This document shows, in pieces, positions 1 to 5,949 of a stretch of DNA of 6,242 nucleotides. Below the pieces are notes generated by a model. The model did no database searches, was not told the origin of the DNA, and saw only the letters and a program-made list of their open reading frames with translations. Position numbers and translations under genes: made by a program. The stretch covers positions 1-6,242 of the forward strand of contig CAYWXM010000056.1 in NCBI GenBank assembly GCA_964462595.1, given 5' to 3'. This stretch comes from SURF-21 sp964462595. Lineage in GTDB: Bacteria; Actinomycetota; Geothermincolia; Geothermincolales; RBG-13-55-18. Within the stretch, counting starts at the first letter, position 1; each line of letters begins with the position of its first letter.

Positions 1-99
1 ATGCCGGTAGTTGCGCCCTTCTTCTCTCGCGCGGTGTTCCCCGGCACGCAAGTCGCTGACCCCCAGGCCAGGCAGAGGGGTCACGCCCGGGAATCGGCC
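1..99 (+). repeat. Left copy of 99-bp perfect inverted terminal repeat
   Basis: Bases 1-99 are the exact reverse complement of 6144-6242; identity stops at base 100 (A here, G in the other copy). The segment contains a 7-bp inverted repeat (TGACCCC at 57-63, GGGGTCA at 77-83) and, at its inner end, one copy of the dispersed stem-loop repeat (77-99). No transposase is present, and no target-site duplication can be tested because the window ends with the repeat. A dispersed genomic repeat at which assembly stopped is the simplest reading; a genuine terminal inverted repeat of an element is the alternative. Confidence 0.95.
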
Positions 100-136
100 A
101 CGGCGTCGGCCGAGGGGTCACGCCTGGAAATCGGCC
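77..136 (-). repeat. Two tandem copies (A, B) of dispersed stem-loop repeat
   Basis: On the minus strand, 136-114 (copy B) and 99-77 (copy A) both match the 23-nt consensus GGCCGATTTCCGGGCG followed by TGACCCC, with one or two differences each. Their starts are 37 bp apart. In copy B the 6-nt arms GGCCGA (136-131) and TCGGCC (113-108) can pair around a 17-nt loop, the same geometry as copy E at 1487-1515. Both copies lie outside genes, downstream of the remnant reading frame that ends at 138. Function is unknown. Confidence 0.8.
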
Positions 137-212
137 ACTACCAATATCCGAGGGTCGGGATTATGTTACGGCTCCTCCATTGACTATCGCGGATCATAAA
201 GATATTACCCCT

Positions 213-254
213 TGGGACAATATACCAGGGCTGTTCCTCTTGCAGGGGGTTGTA
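213..254 (-). repeat. 42-bp direct repeat, copy 1
   Basis: Identical over 42 bp to 354-395, with an offset of 141 bp (47 codons). In the minus-strand frame it encodes YNPLQEEQPWYIVP. Flanking DNA differs immediately on both sides. Confidence 0.9.
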
Positions 255-353
255 GCCTAAGGGAATGAAATACCGGCCATTACAGATAGCCGGGTGCTCA
301 GGCAAGGCTTCCCGCGGTCTGCTGCCGACACGGAGCAATACGGAAACACCACG

Positions 354-395
354 TGGGACAATATACCAGGGCTGTTCCTCTTGCAGGGGGTTGTA
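354..395 (-). repeat. 42-bp direct repeat, copy 2
   Basis: Second exact copy of the 42-bp segment at 213-254, in the same orientation and the same reading frame. It is the copy nearer the N-terminal end of the remnant frame. Confidence 0.9.
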
Positions 396-509
396 ATGAC
401 CTTCCCGGATATACGCTTGAAGATCAAAAACATTCGATAGTCCTGAAGGCAGTGGGGTTTAAACGTCGATGGATGGGGCTAGACAATAGGTTAGAGACGT
501 CGACCTGAT

Positions 510-516
510 AAGGAGG
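510..516 (+). promoter_or_regulatory. Strong Shine-Dalgarno site of the lipoprotein gene
   Basis: AAGGAGG ends 7 nt before the ATG at 524, an essentially ideal site and spacing. It fixes the start at 524 over the internal ATG at residue 12, which would give a shorter signal peptide. I see no convincing -35/-10 pair in the 120 bp upstream. Confidence 0.85.
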
Positions 517-523
517 CAGGAAG

Positions 524-1276
524 ATGAAGGTGAGCAAGGGGGATTGGGGTGTCTGGATGCGTATCATCGCGCTGATGTGCGCAGTTTCGCTCGTACTCCT
601 GGCCATCCTGTCTTGTGCGGGATGCGGCGAGGAAGATAAAGGCGCGGAACAGGACGCCGAGCAGGAGATGGAGCAGGGCGAGGAGGACGAAGAAGACGGA
701 AAAGACGAGGCGGACGAGGAAGCCGGAGATGACAGCGAAGATGACGCAGATGACGAGGAGGACGGGGACGATGCGGAAGACGATGATGCTTCCACCTCGG
801 GAGGCAACACCGATTTCATTCTCGATGGACAGGAGATCGGCACCGGCGAGTATATACCCGAACTGCGTGTGAGCGACATCAGGTGGTCCAACCACGGCGA
901 ATATTTCCGTATCGTCTTCGAGTTCGAGAACAGCGACGGGAGCGAGGTCACCGAGGTCCCCAACTGCAGAACCTGGTACCCGGGAGGTCCCGGCTCCGAG
1001 AGATACTACGAGATATACATATCGCTGAGTGACATCGTGACCTACAAATTCGATTACGCACCCTTCGCCACTCCCGACACCCCCGTTAGTTTGGGAGATT
1101 CCCTCGTAGAGACCATGGAAAGATATTCCACAGCCGATGGAGAATCGGTATTTTTCATCGTAAGATGCAGCCATTCCGAGGCACATCCCGGGGTTTCCTC
1201 GAGGCCGCACCGCCTCATGTACGAGAGCGACCCTATGCGGGTCATCCTGAATATCCAAAATATGGGAGCGGAGTAG
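524..1276 (+). CDS. Putative lipoprotein with acidic tether and AMIN-like C-terminal domain
   Basis: This 250-aa protein begins with a lipoprotein-type signal: residues 14-30 are hydrophobic and are followed by LSCAGC, so the lipidated cysteine is probably Cys31 (ILSC) or Cys34 (CAGC). Residues 36-88 form a low-complexity tether in which 35 of 53 residues are Asp or Glu. The globular part (about 97-250) starts with VSDIRWSNHGEYFRIVFEF (116-134), which resembles the opening strands of the AMIN-like domain known from actinobacterial lipoproteins (pattern VRxGxHxxFDRVVFEF). It ends with a strand like the usual closing one (RVILNIQ). That assignment is by eye. Expected location is the outer face of the cytoplasmic membrane, with the acidic segment reaching into the wall. 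The ligand is unknown; cation or wall-polymer binding by the tether is only inference. The start is set by AAGGAGG at 510-516. The gene is convergent with the large gene downstream. Confidence 0.85.
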   Translation: MKVSKGDWGVWMRIIALMCAVSLVLLAILSCAGCGEEDKGAEQDAEQEMEQGEEDEEDGKDEADEEAGDDSEDDADDEEDGDDAEDDDASTSGGNTDFILDGQEIGTGEYIPELRVSDIRWSNHGEYFRIVFEFENSDGSEVTEVPNCRTWYPGGPGSERYYEIYISLSDIVTYKFDYAPFATPDTPVSLGDSLVETMERYSTADGESVFFIVRCSHSEAHPGVSSRPHRLMYESDPMRVILNIQNMGAE

Positions 1277-1288
1277 CCGGACGCTTTC

Positions 1289-1318
1289 ACCGAAAAAGCT
1301 GCTGGTTTCAGGTTCGGT
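1289..1318 (+). terminator. Imperfect stem-loop after the lipoprotein gene, possible terminator
   Basis: ACCGAA (1289-1294) and TTCGGT (1313-1318) can pair as a 6-bp stem starting 12 nt after the stop codon. The loop is 18 nt and no T-run follows, so this is not a textbook intrinsic terminator. Its right arm overlaps the start of stem-loop repeat copy C. Confidence 0.25.
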
Positions 1319-1344
1319 CGATTTCCGGGCGTGACCCCAAGGCT
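1316..1344 (+). repeat. Dispersed stem-loop repeat, copy C
   Basis: Bases 1316-1338 match the 23-nt consensus with one change (GGTCG for GGCCG). The opposite arm GGCT at 1341-1344 can still pair with GGTC through G-U wobbles. The copy is followed by a short tandem duplication of TGACCCCAAGGC. Confidence 0.7.
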
Positions 1345-1427
1345 GACCCCAAGGCTTTACCTGGACATCCGGAAAATGTGAGCGGAATAACCGAGAGTTC
1401 GGCCTCCCCGGAATGAGACCTCGATCA

Positions 1428-1456
1428 GGCCGATTTCCGGGCGTGACCCTAAGGCC
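1428..1456 (+). repeat. Dispersed stem-loop repeat, copy D
   Basis: Bases 1428-1450 match the consensus with only the last base changed. Arms GGCC (1428-1431) and GGCC (1453-1456) are complementary. A second TGACCCCAAGG follows at 1459-1469. It lies 112 bp after copy C, in the same orientation. Confidence 0.75.
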
Positions 1457-1477
1457 GGATGACCCCAAGGTCGGGGG

Positions 1478-1515
1478 AGCGGTTGCGGCCGATTTCCGGA
1501 CGTGACCCCTCGGCC
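1478..1515 (+). repeat. Dispersed stem-loop repeat, copy E, with extended homology to the right terminus
   Basis: The core at 1487-1509 differs from consensus at one base. Arms GGCCGA (1487-1492) and TCGGCC (1510-1515) form a 6-bp stem with a 17-nt loop. The segment 1478-1511 matches 6135-6168 at 32 of 34 positions, so the repeat unit extends 9 bp upstream of the core. A second GTGACCCCTCGGCC follows immediately, ending just before the stop codon of the large minus-strand gene. Confidence 0.8.
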
Positions 1516-1534
1516 GTGACCCCTCGGCCTATGG

Positions 1535-4500
1535 CTAGGGGAGAGCGCGGGTGGTGCCGCCCTTGCCCACGGCCAGGGCGCGGGTGCCCGTGAAGGTCAC
1601 ACCGTAGAGGGACGGCGACGGGGAGCCACAAGGGGCCCAGGTGCGGCCGCCGTCGGTGGTCTTGAAGGCCACTCCGCCTTCCCCCACCGCCCAGGCTAGA
1701 AGCGGGCTTGCGGCAAAGATAGCGCGCAGGGCCAGTGTGGTGACGCTCGAGAAGGCGGCGGTTCCGCAAGCATCGGTCCCCGTATTCCCGGTGGATGGGG
1801 CGCTTTGGTCGGATACGGCAACCTGGGGGGATGGGATAGATTGATTTGCGTCGAGTGCGCCGGCACCCGTTTCTTCGCCTGTTACTCCTCCGGTCTGATC
1901 GCCGGCCTCCTCAACCGCGCTCCCGCCCGCTTCGTCGCTCGCATCGGAGTCCCCGCTCCTGCCTGATCCGGCGTTCGCTCCGCCGCCAGCTACGGCGTCC
2001 GTTTCATCGTTCTCTCCTACAGACGTTGCGCCGCCCGTTTCGGCGTCCTCTTCCTCGCCCGCTTCATCGCTCGTACCGGCACTATCTTTCGGCCCCCGTG
2101 CCGCGCTCGCCACAGGTTCAGTGCCGACGGTAACGGAGCCCTGGGGAGTCCAGGTGAGGCCGCCGTCGTCGGTCTTTACTATGGTGCCCCCGGCCCCTAC
2201 GGCCCAGCATGTGCCGGTGCCCGGCGCCGAGACCCCGTAAAGGGCGACCGAGACCCGCGAGTTTCTGGCCGTCCAGGTAGCGCCGCCATCAGCCGTCGAG
2301 AGGATAACGCCGCCCTCGCCTACCGCCCACACGGCATCCGCATCGACGGCGCACACCCCGTATAAGTCATTCCCGGTGCCCGAAGCCTGTGCGAGCCAGC
2401 TTATCCCACCATCGGCGGTCTTGAGGATAACGCCCGACTCGCCCACTGCCCACGCCGTAGTCGCGCTGGCCGCGTCCACGGCGTAGAGGGTGCGGGTGCT
2501 CCCGACGGGGTGTCTCTCCCATTGCTCTCCTCCGTCCGCGCTCATGAGGATGATCCCGCCTTCCCCCACCGCCCACACTTTGTTCGCGCTGCCCGCCGCC
2601 ACCCCGTAGAGGCAGAGACCCTCGCCTGGATCCTGCGCTTCCCACGTCGAGCCGCCGTCGCCCGATCTCATGACGCTCCCTTGCTCCCCCACCGCCCAGA
2701 CCGCCGCCCCGGCGGCGTCCACGGCCCGCAGGTCAGGCTTTCTCACGTAGAACGTGAAGGGGCCGGAAGCGCCCGCCTCCGTGGTCACGGTGACCTCCAC
2801 CCTGCCCGTCAGCTGCGCCGGCACCCTTACCACTATGCGTTCATCGGACCAGTAATCGTAGGCCGGGGGTTTCACGCCGTTGAAAGAGACGTAACTGCTG
2901 GGGCCCTCCCTCGCGCCGAAGCCCGCCCCGGTTATCTCCACCTGTGCGCCTGCCGGGCCTGAAGACGGGGTTATGCCGGATATGGCCGGGGGCATGATGG
3001 CGGTGAAGGCGAGCGCGCCCGAAGTGGCGGCGGGGGTAGTAACGGTCACCTTCACCTCGCCGCTGACACCTGCCGGCACCTTCACCACGATGAGGTCGTT
3101 GGCCCAACTCGTGTATTCGGCCGCCTTAACCGCCCCGAAGGACACGCAGGACGAGCCGCGGCTGGGCCCGAAACTGCTGCCGTATATCGCGACCTCCTCC
3201 CCGGTCTTCGCCGCGGTGGGGTCGAGGAAATCCGCCTTTGGCTTGATCAATTCTGGCAGGGGCGGAGCCGTCCTGGAGACGGTCACGCTCACCGGGTTGG
3301 ACGCTCCCGATGCGGTCACCACTTTCACCTCGGCGCTCTCGGGCGCGTTGCCCGGCACCGTTAAGCGGATGAGGTTGTTAGTCCAGTACTCGAACTGGGT
3401 GATCTTCACCCCGCCCACGGTCACGTACGAATCCCCGCCGCTGGACCCGAACGAGGCCCCGGATATGGTCAGCGGCTTGCCCGCGCGACAGTAGCGGGGG
3501 CTCACCCCCTCAAGCCTGGGAAGGATGATGAGCAGCCGCCCCGTGCTGCTGCCCTGCGGCGTGGTGACGGTTATCTCCTCGCGCGTGGACGCGCCCGCGG
3601 GCATGACCACCTTTATGATACGGTCGCTCCAGTGTGCGTACTCGGTGGCCTTGACGGAGCCGAAGGAAACGTAAGAGCCGGGAATGCCGTTACCAAAAGC
3701 CAGTCCGATGAGGGTGACGGTGCTTTTTGCTTCCGCGGTGGACGGGGAAACCGTGTCCAGTCGCGGCGAATCGCGGTAGTGAAGTATGGTACCGCGCGCG
3801 CCCACGGCGTAGGCGGTGCCCGGGCCGTCTGTTGCGATGCCCTTGAGGGAATTGACAGTGCCTGTGTCCTGCGCGGTCCAGGTGCGGCCGCCGTCCGCCG
3901 TCCATGCCACGAAACCGCCATCGCCCGCGATCCAGGCGGATTGAGAGCTATTACCAGACGCCGCGCCTCCGGCACCCGTATCGCCCGCCTCCGCGCTTCC
4001 CGCACCCGTGCCGCCCACTGGCGGGATAAAAGCAGCCGAGACGGCATTGATATCAGCGCCGGTCCCGGCATTCAGTGGATACCAGGTTCGCCCGCCGTCG
4101 CTGCTGTGCAGCAACGTGCCGTCCTTGCCGCAAGCCCAGACGTTATCCGCGCCGCTCCCGCTTACGGAGAAAAGGTCGCTCGTAGTGCCCGATTCCTGCG
4201 CGCTCCAGGTCTCACCCGCGTCCGCGGTCTTTATGATCACACCGCCGCGGCCCACCGCGTACGCGGTCGTGTCGCTGGCCGCATAAACCCCGAGAAGGTC
4301 CGCCACGCCCTGGCCCTCACCCAGCCCCTCTCCCTTGGGGTCCTGCCGGTACCACGTATATCCCTCGTCGAAGGTGCGCACTATGATGCCCCGCCTCCCC
4401 ACCGCCCAGGCGGTCTTGCCGTCCACGCAGGACACGTCGTGCAAGTCGTAGCCGGCGCGGGAGGGCTGCTCTTCCCAGCTTTTACCACCATCCCAGGTGC

Positions 4501-5848
4501 GCAGGACGAGGCCGTCCTGGCCCACCAGCCAGGCGCTTTCGGGATCGGGAGACGCCACGCCGTAGAGGTTCCTGGTGGTGCCGGGATAAACGGACGTCCA
4601 GGTGAATCCGCCGTCCGTGGTACGAAGGGCGGCTCCCGCCTCCCCCGCAACCCAGGCCGTGCCGGAGGGATCCCCGCCGCTCGCGCATGCGTCGTTCAAA
4701 GCGCGTCCGTCGCCAACGAACTGGGGAACCCAGGTGGTTCCCCCGTCATATGTCCTGACCACCGTGCCGCTCTCGCCCACCGCCCACGCATTGTCGCCGT
4801 CTGGTGCATAGAGAGACAGGACGGTGTTGGAGTTGCCCGTATCCTGAGGGCTCCAGGTAACCCCCCCGTCCGTGCTCTTGAGCAGCAGGCCGCCCCTTCC
4901 CGCCAGCCAGGCAGTGGAAGCGTCCGCAGCGCATATGGCCGAGAGGGTCGTGGTCGTTTCTATATTGCGAGCGGTCCAGACGGCGCCTCCATCGCCCGTG
5001 GTGATAACCGTACCCGTCTCGCCCACCGCCCATACCGCGAAGGAAGAGGACGCAGCGTCCTCTCCCGCATTCGAGGCCGAGGCCTCGTCACCAGGCGCGG
5101 TTCCGGATCCCTCGTCGGTCTTGAGGGTGGAAGGCGCCGCGCACAGGTCGACCAGGTTATCGCCGGTATTGGTGTTCTGCATGTCCCAGCTGCGGCCGGC
5201 GTCTTCCGTGCGCAGGACGGTGCCGTTATCTCCCGCCACCATGGCCGCTTCGATCCCGATGGCGCGTATAGATACCAGCCGGCTCTGGTTGCCGGGCTCA
5301 AGGTGATCCCAGGTGATGCCGCCGTCTTCCGTGCGCAGGATAACCGGCCCGTCGGCCACGGCCCAGGAGGAGGCGGGCCCGGCGGCGGAGATGCAATATA
5401 TATCGCGCCCGAGGCCTGGGTCCAGGGCTTGCCAGGTGATGCCGCCGTCTTCCGTGCGCAGGACGGTGCCGCGCCGCCCCGCAGCCCAGGCAATGGAGCC
5501 GCTGATGGCACACACGGAAAGGAGGTCCTCCTGCGTGCCCGAGTCCTGGGGGACCCACGTGGCGCCACCGTTCCCGGTATGGAAGATGACTCCCCTGTCG
5601 CCCACTATCCACGCGTTGTCGGGGCTGGCACCGGAGATATCTCGTAGGTCTGCGGGCCCCGCCTGTGCCTGTTCCTCCCCCACCTGGGCGCGCGGGGATG
5701 CATGCGCATCGAGGTCACCCGCCGGCAGGGCGGACATGGCCACGAGGAACGAGAGAAGAACCGTCGCACAGGCGATAGAATTAACGCGCCTCCTCGCCCG
5801 GCGTCGGGCTCGCTTCACGGAACCAAATCCTGCCGTATATACCCGCAT
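1535..5848 (-). CDS. Giant secreted Ycf48/BNR-repeat protein with four IPT/TIG domains
   Basis: The 1437-aa product begins with a highly basic n-region (KRARRRARRR, residues 12-21), a hydrophobic core (about 22-42) and AHA at 48-50, a plausible signal-peptidase site, so it is probably exported. Residues 67-694 contain 14 units of about 41 aa with the pattern AWAVGxxGxILRTxDGGxTW, typical of Ycf48-like and BNR beta-propeller blades. Residues 695-1037 are four IPT/TIG immunoglobulin-like domains (each with SYVSFG-type and YW-type motifs and a TVTTP-type strand). Residues 1038-1241 hold five more blades, 1242-1369 an acidic Gly/Ala/Asp/Glu linker, and 1370-1437 two final blades. Ycf48 is a photosystem II assembly factor, but in nonphotosynthetic bacteria such repeats occur in secreted proteins of unknown ligand; a binding or adhesive surface role is inference. 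ATG at 5848 has GGGGAAGG 7 nt upstream. An in-frame ATG at 5908 (1457 aa) has no such site. No LPXTG or other C-terminal anchor is visible. Confidence 0.93.
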   Translation of the reverse strand: MRVYTAGFGSVKRARRRARRRVNSIACATVLLSFLVAMSALPAGDLDAHASPRAQVGEEQAQAGPADLRDISGASPDNAWIVGDRGVIFHTGNGGATWVPQDSGTQEDLLSVCAISGSIAWAAGRRGTVLRTEDGGITWQALDPGLGRDIYCISAAGPASSWAVADGPVILRTEDGGITWDHLEPGNQSRLVSIRAIGIEAAMVAGDNGTVLRTEDAGRSWDMQNTNTGDNLVDLCAAPSTLKTDEGSGTAPGDEASASNAGEDAASSSFAVWAVGETGTVITTGDGGAVWTARNIETTTTLSAICAADASTAWLAGRGGLLLKSTDGGVTWSPQDTGNSNTVLSLYAPDGDNAWAVGESGTVVRTYDGGTTWVPQFVGDGRALNDACASGGDPSGTAWVAGEAGAALRTTDGGFTWTSVYPGTTRNLYGVASPDPESAWLVGQDGLVLRTWDGGKSWEEQPSRAGYDLHDVSCVDGKTAWAVGRRGIIVRTFDEGYTWYRQDPKGEGLGEGQGVADLLGVYAASDTTAYAVGRGGVIIKTADAGETWSAQESGTTSDLFSVSGSGADNVWACGKDGTLLHSSDGGRTWYPLNAGTGADINAVSAAFIPPVGGTGAGSAEAGDTGAGGAASGNSSQSAWIAGDGGFVAWTADGGRTWTAQDTGTVNSLKGIATDGPGTAYAVGARGTILHYRDSPRLDTVSPSTAEAKSTVTLIGLAFGNGIPGSYVSFGSVKATEYAHWSDRIIKVVMPAGASTREEITVTTPQGSSTGRLLIILPRLEGVSPRYCRAGKPLTISGASFGSSGGDSYVTVGGVKITQFEYWTNNLIRLTVPGNAPESAEVKVVTASGASNPVSVTVSRTAPPLPELIKPKADFLDPTAAKTGEEVAIYGSSFGPSRGSSCVSFGAVKAAEYTSWANDLIVVKVPAGVSGEVKVTVTTPAATSGALAFTAIMPPAISGITPSSGPAGAQVEITGAGFGAREGPSSYVSFNGVKPPAYDYWSDERIVVRVPAQLTGRVEVTVTTEAGASGPFTFYVRKPDLRAVDAAGAAVWAVGEQGSVMRSGDGGSTWEAQDPGEGLCLYGVAAGSANKVWAVGEGGIILMSADGGEQWERHPVGSTRTLYAVDAASATTAWAVGESGVILKTADGGISWLAQASGTGNDLYGVCAVDADAVWAVGEGGVILSTADGGATWTARNSRVSVALYGVSAPGTGTCWAVGAGGTIVKTDDGGLTWTPQGSVTVGTEPVASAARGPKDSAGTSDEAGEEEDAETGGATSVGENDETDAVAGGGANAGSGRSGDSDASDEAGGSAVEEAGDQTGGVTGEETGAGALDANQSIPSPQVAVSDQSAPSTGNTGTDACGTAAFSSVTTLALRAIFAASPLLAWAVGEGGVAFKTTDGGRTWAPCGSPSPSLYGVTFTGTRALAVGKGGTTRALP
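1538..2737 (-). other. Third propeller block: blades 15-21 split by an acidic linker
   Basis: Residues 1038-1241 are five consecutive blades of 40-41 aa with very regular VWAVGEGGVIL and ADGGxTW motifs. After the linker come blade 20 (1370-1410) and a short blade 21 (1411-1437) that stops after AVGKGGTTRALP and lacks its DGGxTW strand. Seven units match the seven-bladed Ycf48 propeller. Confidence 0.75.
1742..2125 (-). other. Acidic low-complexity linker inside the third propeller
   Basis: Residues 1242-1369 (128 aa) are dominated by Gly, Ala, Asp, Glu, Ser and Thr, with no blade or IPT motif, and lie between blades 19 and 20. The segment is probably disordered. Its composition recalls the acidic tether of the neighbouring lipoprotein. 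Confidence 0.8.
2738..3766 (-). other. Four tandem IPT/TIG domains
   Basis: Residues 695-776, 777-869, 870-952 and 953-1037 each begin with P-x-(x)-hydrophobic, then a GxxFG motif (for example ISGASFG, ITGAGFG), a YVSFG or YVTVG strand, a YW or SW with downstream V-x-VP, and a V-T-V-T-like strand. This is the IPT/TIG fold signature seen in cell-surface and carbohydrate-associated proteins. A Pro-rich spacer (APPLPELIKPK) separates domains 2 and 3. Confidence 0.85.
5200..5225 (-). repeat. 26-bp segment shared between blades 2 and 4
   Basis: Identical to 5446-5471, 246 bp away, which is exactly two 123-bp blade lengths. It encodes the GTVLRTEDA/G part of the blade. Confidence 0.85.
5309..5340 (-). 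repeat. 32-bp segment shared between blades 2 and 3
   Basis: Identical over 32 bp to 5432-5463, with an offset of 123 bp (41 codons). It encodes LRTEDGGITW. Nucleotide identity, not only amino-acid similarity, points to recent duplication or gene conversion of blades. Confidence 0.85.
5432..5463 (-). repeat. 32-bp segment shared between blades 2 and 3, second copy
   Basis: Exact partner of 5309-5340 in blade 2. Most of it also matches blade 4 (see 5200-5225). Confidence 0.85.
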
Positions 5849-5855
5849 CGTCATG

Positions 5856-5863
5856 CCTTCCCC
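5856..5863 (-). promoter_or_regulatory. Shine-Dalgarno site of the large repeat-protein gene
   Basis: On the minus strand GGGGAAGG ends 7 nt before the ATG at 5848 and only 1 nt before the ATG at 5854. This favours 5848 as the start and argues against 5908, which has no purine-rich sequence at the right distance. Confidence 0.7.
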
Positions 5864-5882
5864 GCGGATGCGTGGCTCTGTA

Positions 5883-5913
5883 CGGGAGCTATAGCCCCGC
5901 TGCGACATCGCAG
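5883..5913 (-). promoter_or_regulatory. Two adjacent small hairpins in the leader
   Basis: On the minus strand, 5913-5900 is a perfect palindrome-like stem (CTGCGA/TCGCAG) and 5899-5883 can fold as CGGG-GC/GC-(T)-CCCG with a TATA loop. They abut directly and lie 20 nt upstream of the Shine-Dalgarno site. The alternative ATG at 5908-5906 sits in the loop of the first hairpin. No known riboswitch consensus was recognised. Confidence 0.4.
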
Positions 5914-5939
5914 AAGCATGGCTCTCATGTTTTCAGCCC
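5914..5939 (-). repeat. 26-bp leader repeat, copy 1
   Basis: Matches 5950-5975 at 23 of 26 positions, offset 36 bp. On the minus strand both copies have GGCT and AGCC arms enclosing an 11-nt variable segment, followed by an identical ATGCTT. All three differences fall between the arms. Confidence 0.75.
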
Positions 5940-5949
5940 GTTTGATCGT

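Larger units (their letters stand above)
138..458 (-). pseudogene. Start-less reading frame with internal 47-codon repeat, probable gene remnant
   Basis: The minus strand is open for 106 codons, from just after a TAA at 459-461 to a TAG at 138-140. There is no ATG or GTG start; a TTG at 338-336 would give 66 residues but has no Shine-Dalgarno site. The frame encodes the 14-residue segment YNPLQEEQPWYIVP twice, exactly 47 codons apart, each time followed by Arg-Gly with the Arg written by different codons (CGT and AGG). In-frame spacing, conservation of Arg-Gly through synonymous change, and the absence of stops argue for coding origin. I do not recognise the protein. It is most likely a decayed or truncated fragment of a repeat protein; a nontranslated DNA repeat that happens to be open is the alternative. 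Confidence 0.45.
3767..5650 (-). other. N-terminal block of 14 Ycf48/BNR-like blades
   Basis: Residues 67-694 divide into 14 units. Most are exactly 41 aa; units 8, 10 and 11 carry short loop additions, and units 5 (230-299) and 13 (598-665) carry insertions of about 27-29 aa rich in Gly, Ala, Ser and acidic residues. Unit 14 (666-694) ends after GTILHYRDS, without a DGGxTW strand, directly before the IPT cassette. Confidence 0.85.

Noticed and set aside
11..199. Small frames beginning inside each terminal repeat with the same N-terminus (11-199 plus, 6020-6232 minus)
   Set aside because: They share a start only because the termini are identical. They diverge after the repeat, have no ribosome-binding site and run through the stem-loop repeat.
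491..1468. 325-codon and 179-codon open frames antisense to the lipoprotein gene
   Set aside because: The Ser-rich and Val/Leu-rich stretches are mirror images of the Asp/Glu-rich tether. The plus-strand gene has an ideal ribosome-binding site, a signal peptide and a recognisable domain.
77..1515. Stem-loop repeats as a CRISPR array
   Set aside because: Spacing is irregular (37, 59, 112 bp and larger), the copies occur in both orientations and vary in sequence, and no cas gene is present.
1846..2133. 95-codon Arg/Leu-rich frame on the plus strand
   Set aside because: Shadow of the acidic Gly/Ala linker of the large protein, with no translation signal.
3632..5647. 671-codon open frame on the plus strand
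   Set aside because: It is antisense to the Ycf48 blade region. Its translation is Arg/Gly/Ala-rich with no domain pattern and no Shine-Dalgarno site; the 123-bp periodic, stop-poor, GC-rich antisense strand explains its length.
5849..5908. Upstream start of the large gene at 5908
   Set aside because: It lacks a ribosome-binding site and lies in a hairpin loop. The ATG at 5848 has GGGGAAGG at 7 nt and gives a cleaner signal peptide, though the longer form cannot be excluded.
5851..5928. 25-codon upstream open frame in the leader, its stop overlapping the ATG at 5854
   Set aside because: It has no Shine-Dalgarno site or attenuator-like codon run, and it spans the hairpins; overlap with the downstream start is probably chance.
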